Positions 63,742-64,000 of a stretch of DNA of 64,000 bases are shown in pieces. Position 1 is the stretch's first letter. The number at the start of each line of letters is the position of its first letter. The DNA is from Hoylesella shahii DSM 15611 = JCM 12083 (GTDB lineage: Bacteria; Bacteroidota; Bacteroidia; Bacteroidales; Bacteroidaceae): positions 43,701 to 107,700 of the forward strand of contig NZ_BAIZ01000006.1 of the NCBI RefSeq assembly GCF_000613445.1, given 5' to 3'. A program made the translations under genes and the position numbers. The notes beneath the pieces are model-generated. The model made no database searches. It was given only the letters and a program-made list of their open reading frames with translations, and was not told the DNA's origin.

Positions 63742-63807
63742 GCAACCTCTTGCTATGTTTTTCATTGCATCAATGCAGTGTACAACAAGCAAGAGGTTGC
63801 TTTTTTT
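63742..63807 (+). terminator. Terminator after the DUF805 gene
   Basis: GCAACCTCTTGCT (63742-63754) pairs perfectly with AGCAAGAGGTTGC (63788-63800), followed by T7. Confidence 0.9.
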
Positions 63808-63960
63808 ATTTAAGCTTGGTCTAGGGGGTGTAAAGCTATGAACGGATGGATTTCAAGACGCCATATAGAGGTAAAAATAGACTTTTGGGGTCATAATTGT
63901 ATAGCTAACTCAGTTTGCTATTTCGTAAAATAAACATTATTTTTCGGGCATCAGGTTAGA

Positions 63961-63982
63961 TAGTACACTTTTAGTACACTTT
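63961..63982 (+). repeat. Perfect 11-bp direct repeat at the right end
   Basis: TAGTACACTTT occurs twice in tandem. It may be an operator, or the edge of a gene or element beyond the window. Nothing else is seen from 63808 to 64000. Confidence 0.6.
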
Positions 63983-64000
63983 GATATTTGGAACTTTTTA

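Overview
The window is a Bacteroidales chromosome segment, most probably from the genus Prevotella or a close relative. The evidence is repeated Bacteroidetes-type promoters (TAnnTTTG at -7), two SusC/SusD pairs, FecI/FecR regulation, DUF6443-type Rhs proteins, a two-subunit glycine dehydrogenase and DUF3467. There is no rRNA. Five tRNAs are present: Val(TAC), Tyr(GTA), Gly(TCC), Thr(GGT) and Trp(CCA).

Layout. 1-2 kb: end of an erythromycin-esterase-like gene, tRNA-Val, trpS. 2-3.4 kb: repeat-rich intergenic DNA. 3.4-11.1 kb: a regulated nutrient-uptake locus (ECF sigma factor, FecR anti-sigma, STN-bearing SusC, SusD, DUF3823 lipoprotein). 11.3-22.3 kb: an Rhs polymorphic-toxin-like locus. 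It has a translationally coupled pair of very large exported Rhs proteins, the second ending in a domain with the HG...AC signature of clan CD (caspase-fold) cysteine peptidases. Small exported orphan genes follow, including a tandem paralogous pair. 22.6-27 kb: a GH20 hexosaminidase and, on the minus strand, a YD-like exported protein and an anaerobic sulfatase-maturase-like radical SAM enzyme. 27.7-34.7 kb: lplA-gcvT-gcvH-gcvPA-gcvPB-lpdA, a complete glycine cleavage system with its lipoate ligase. 34.8-38 kb: repeats, a damaged IS30 transposase and a small lipoprotein. 38.1-52.9 kb: the translation/transcription core (rpsU, xer, hpf, tRNA-Tyr-Gly-Thr, tuf, tRNA-Trp, secE, nusG, rplK, rplA, rplJ, rplL, rpoB, rpoC). 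53-54.3 kb: remnant of a type I restriction locus (hsdS 5' fragment plus RhuM-Fic protein). 55.7-57.2 kb: DUF3467 and a YitT-family membrane protein. 57.7-62.6 kb: a second SusC/SusD pair. 63.3 kb: a DUF805 membrane protein.

Sequence quality. At least sixteen frame breaks interrupt genes that should be intact, including tuf, rpoC, rplJ, gcvPB and lplA. Nearly all are repaired by adding one base to a short homopolymer (GG to GGG, AA to AAA and so on), so I read them as sequencing or assembly errors. I annotate those genes at full length.

Most unusual signals. (1) A degenerate 22-bp tandem repeat family occurs in three separate intergenic regions (2.8, 35.3 and 54.9 kb). (2) A dispersed 138-bp element with nested hairpins and one compensatory base-pair change occurs at 2.3 and 35.7 kb, each within about 0.5 kb of a 22-bp array. 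A possible diverged third copy sits at the truncation point of hsdS. (3) The Rhs-linked putative caspase-fold effector domain has candidate exported immunity genes behind it.
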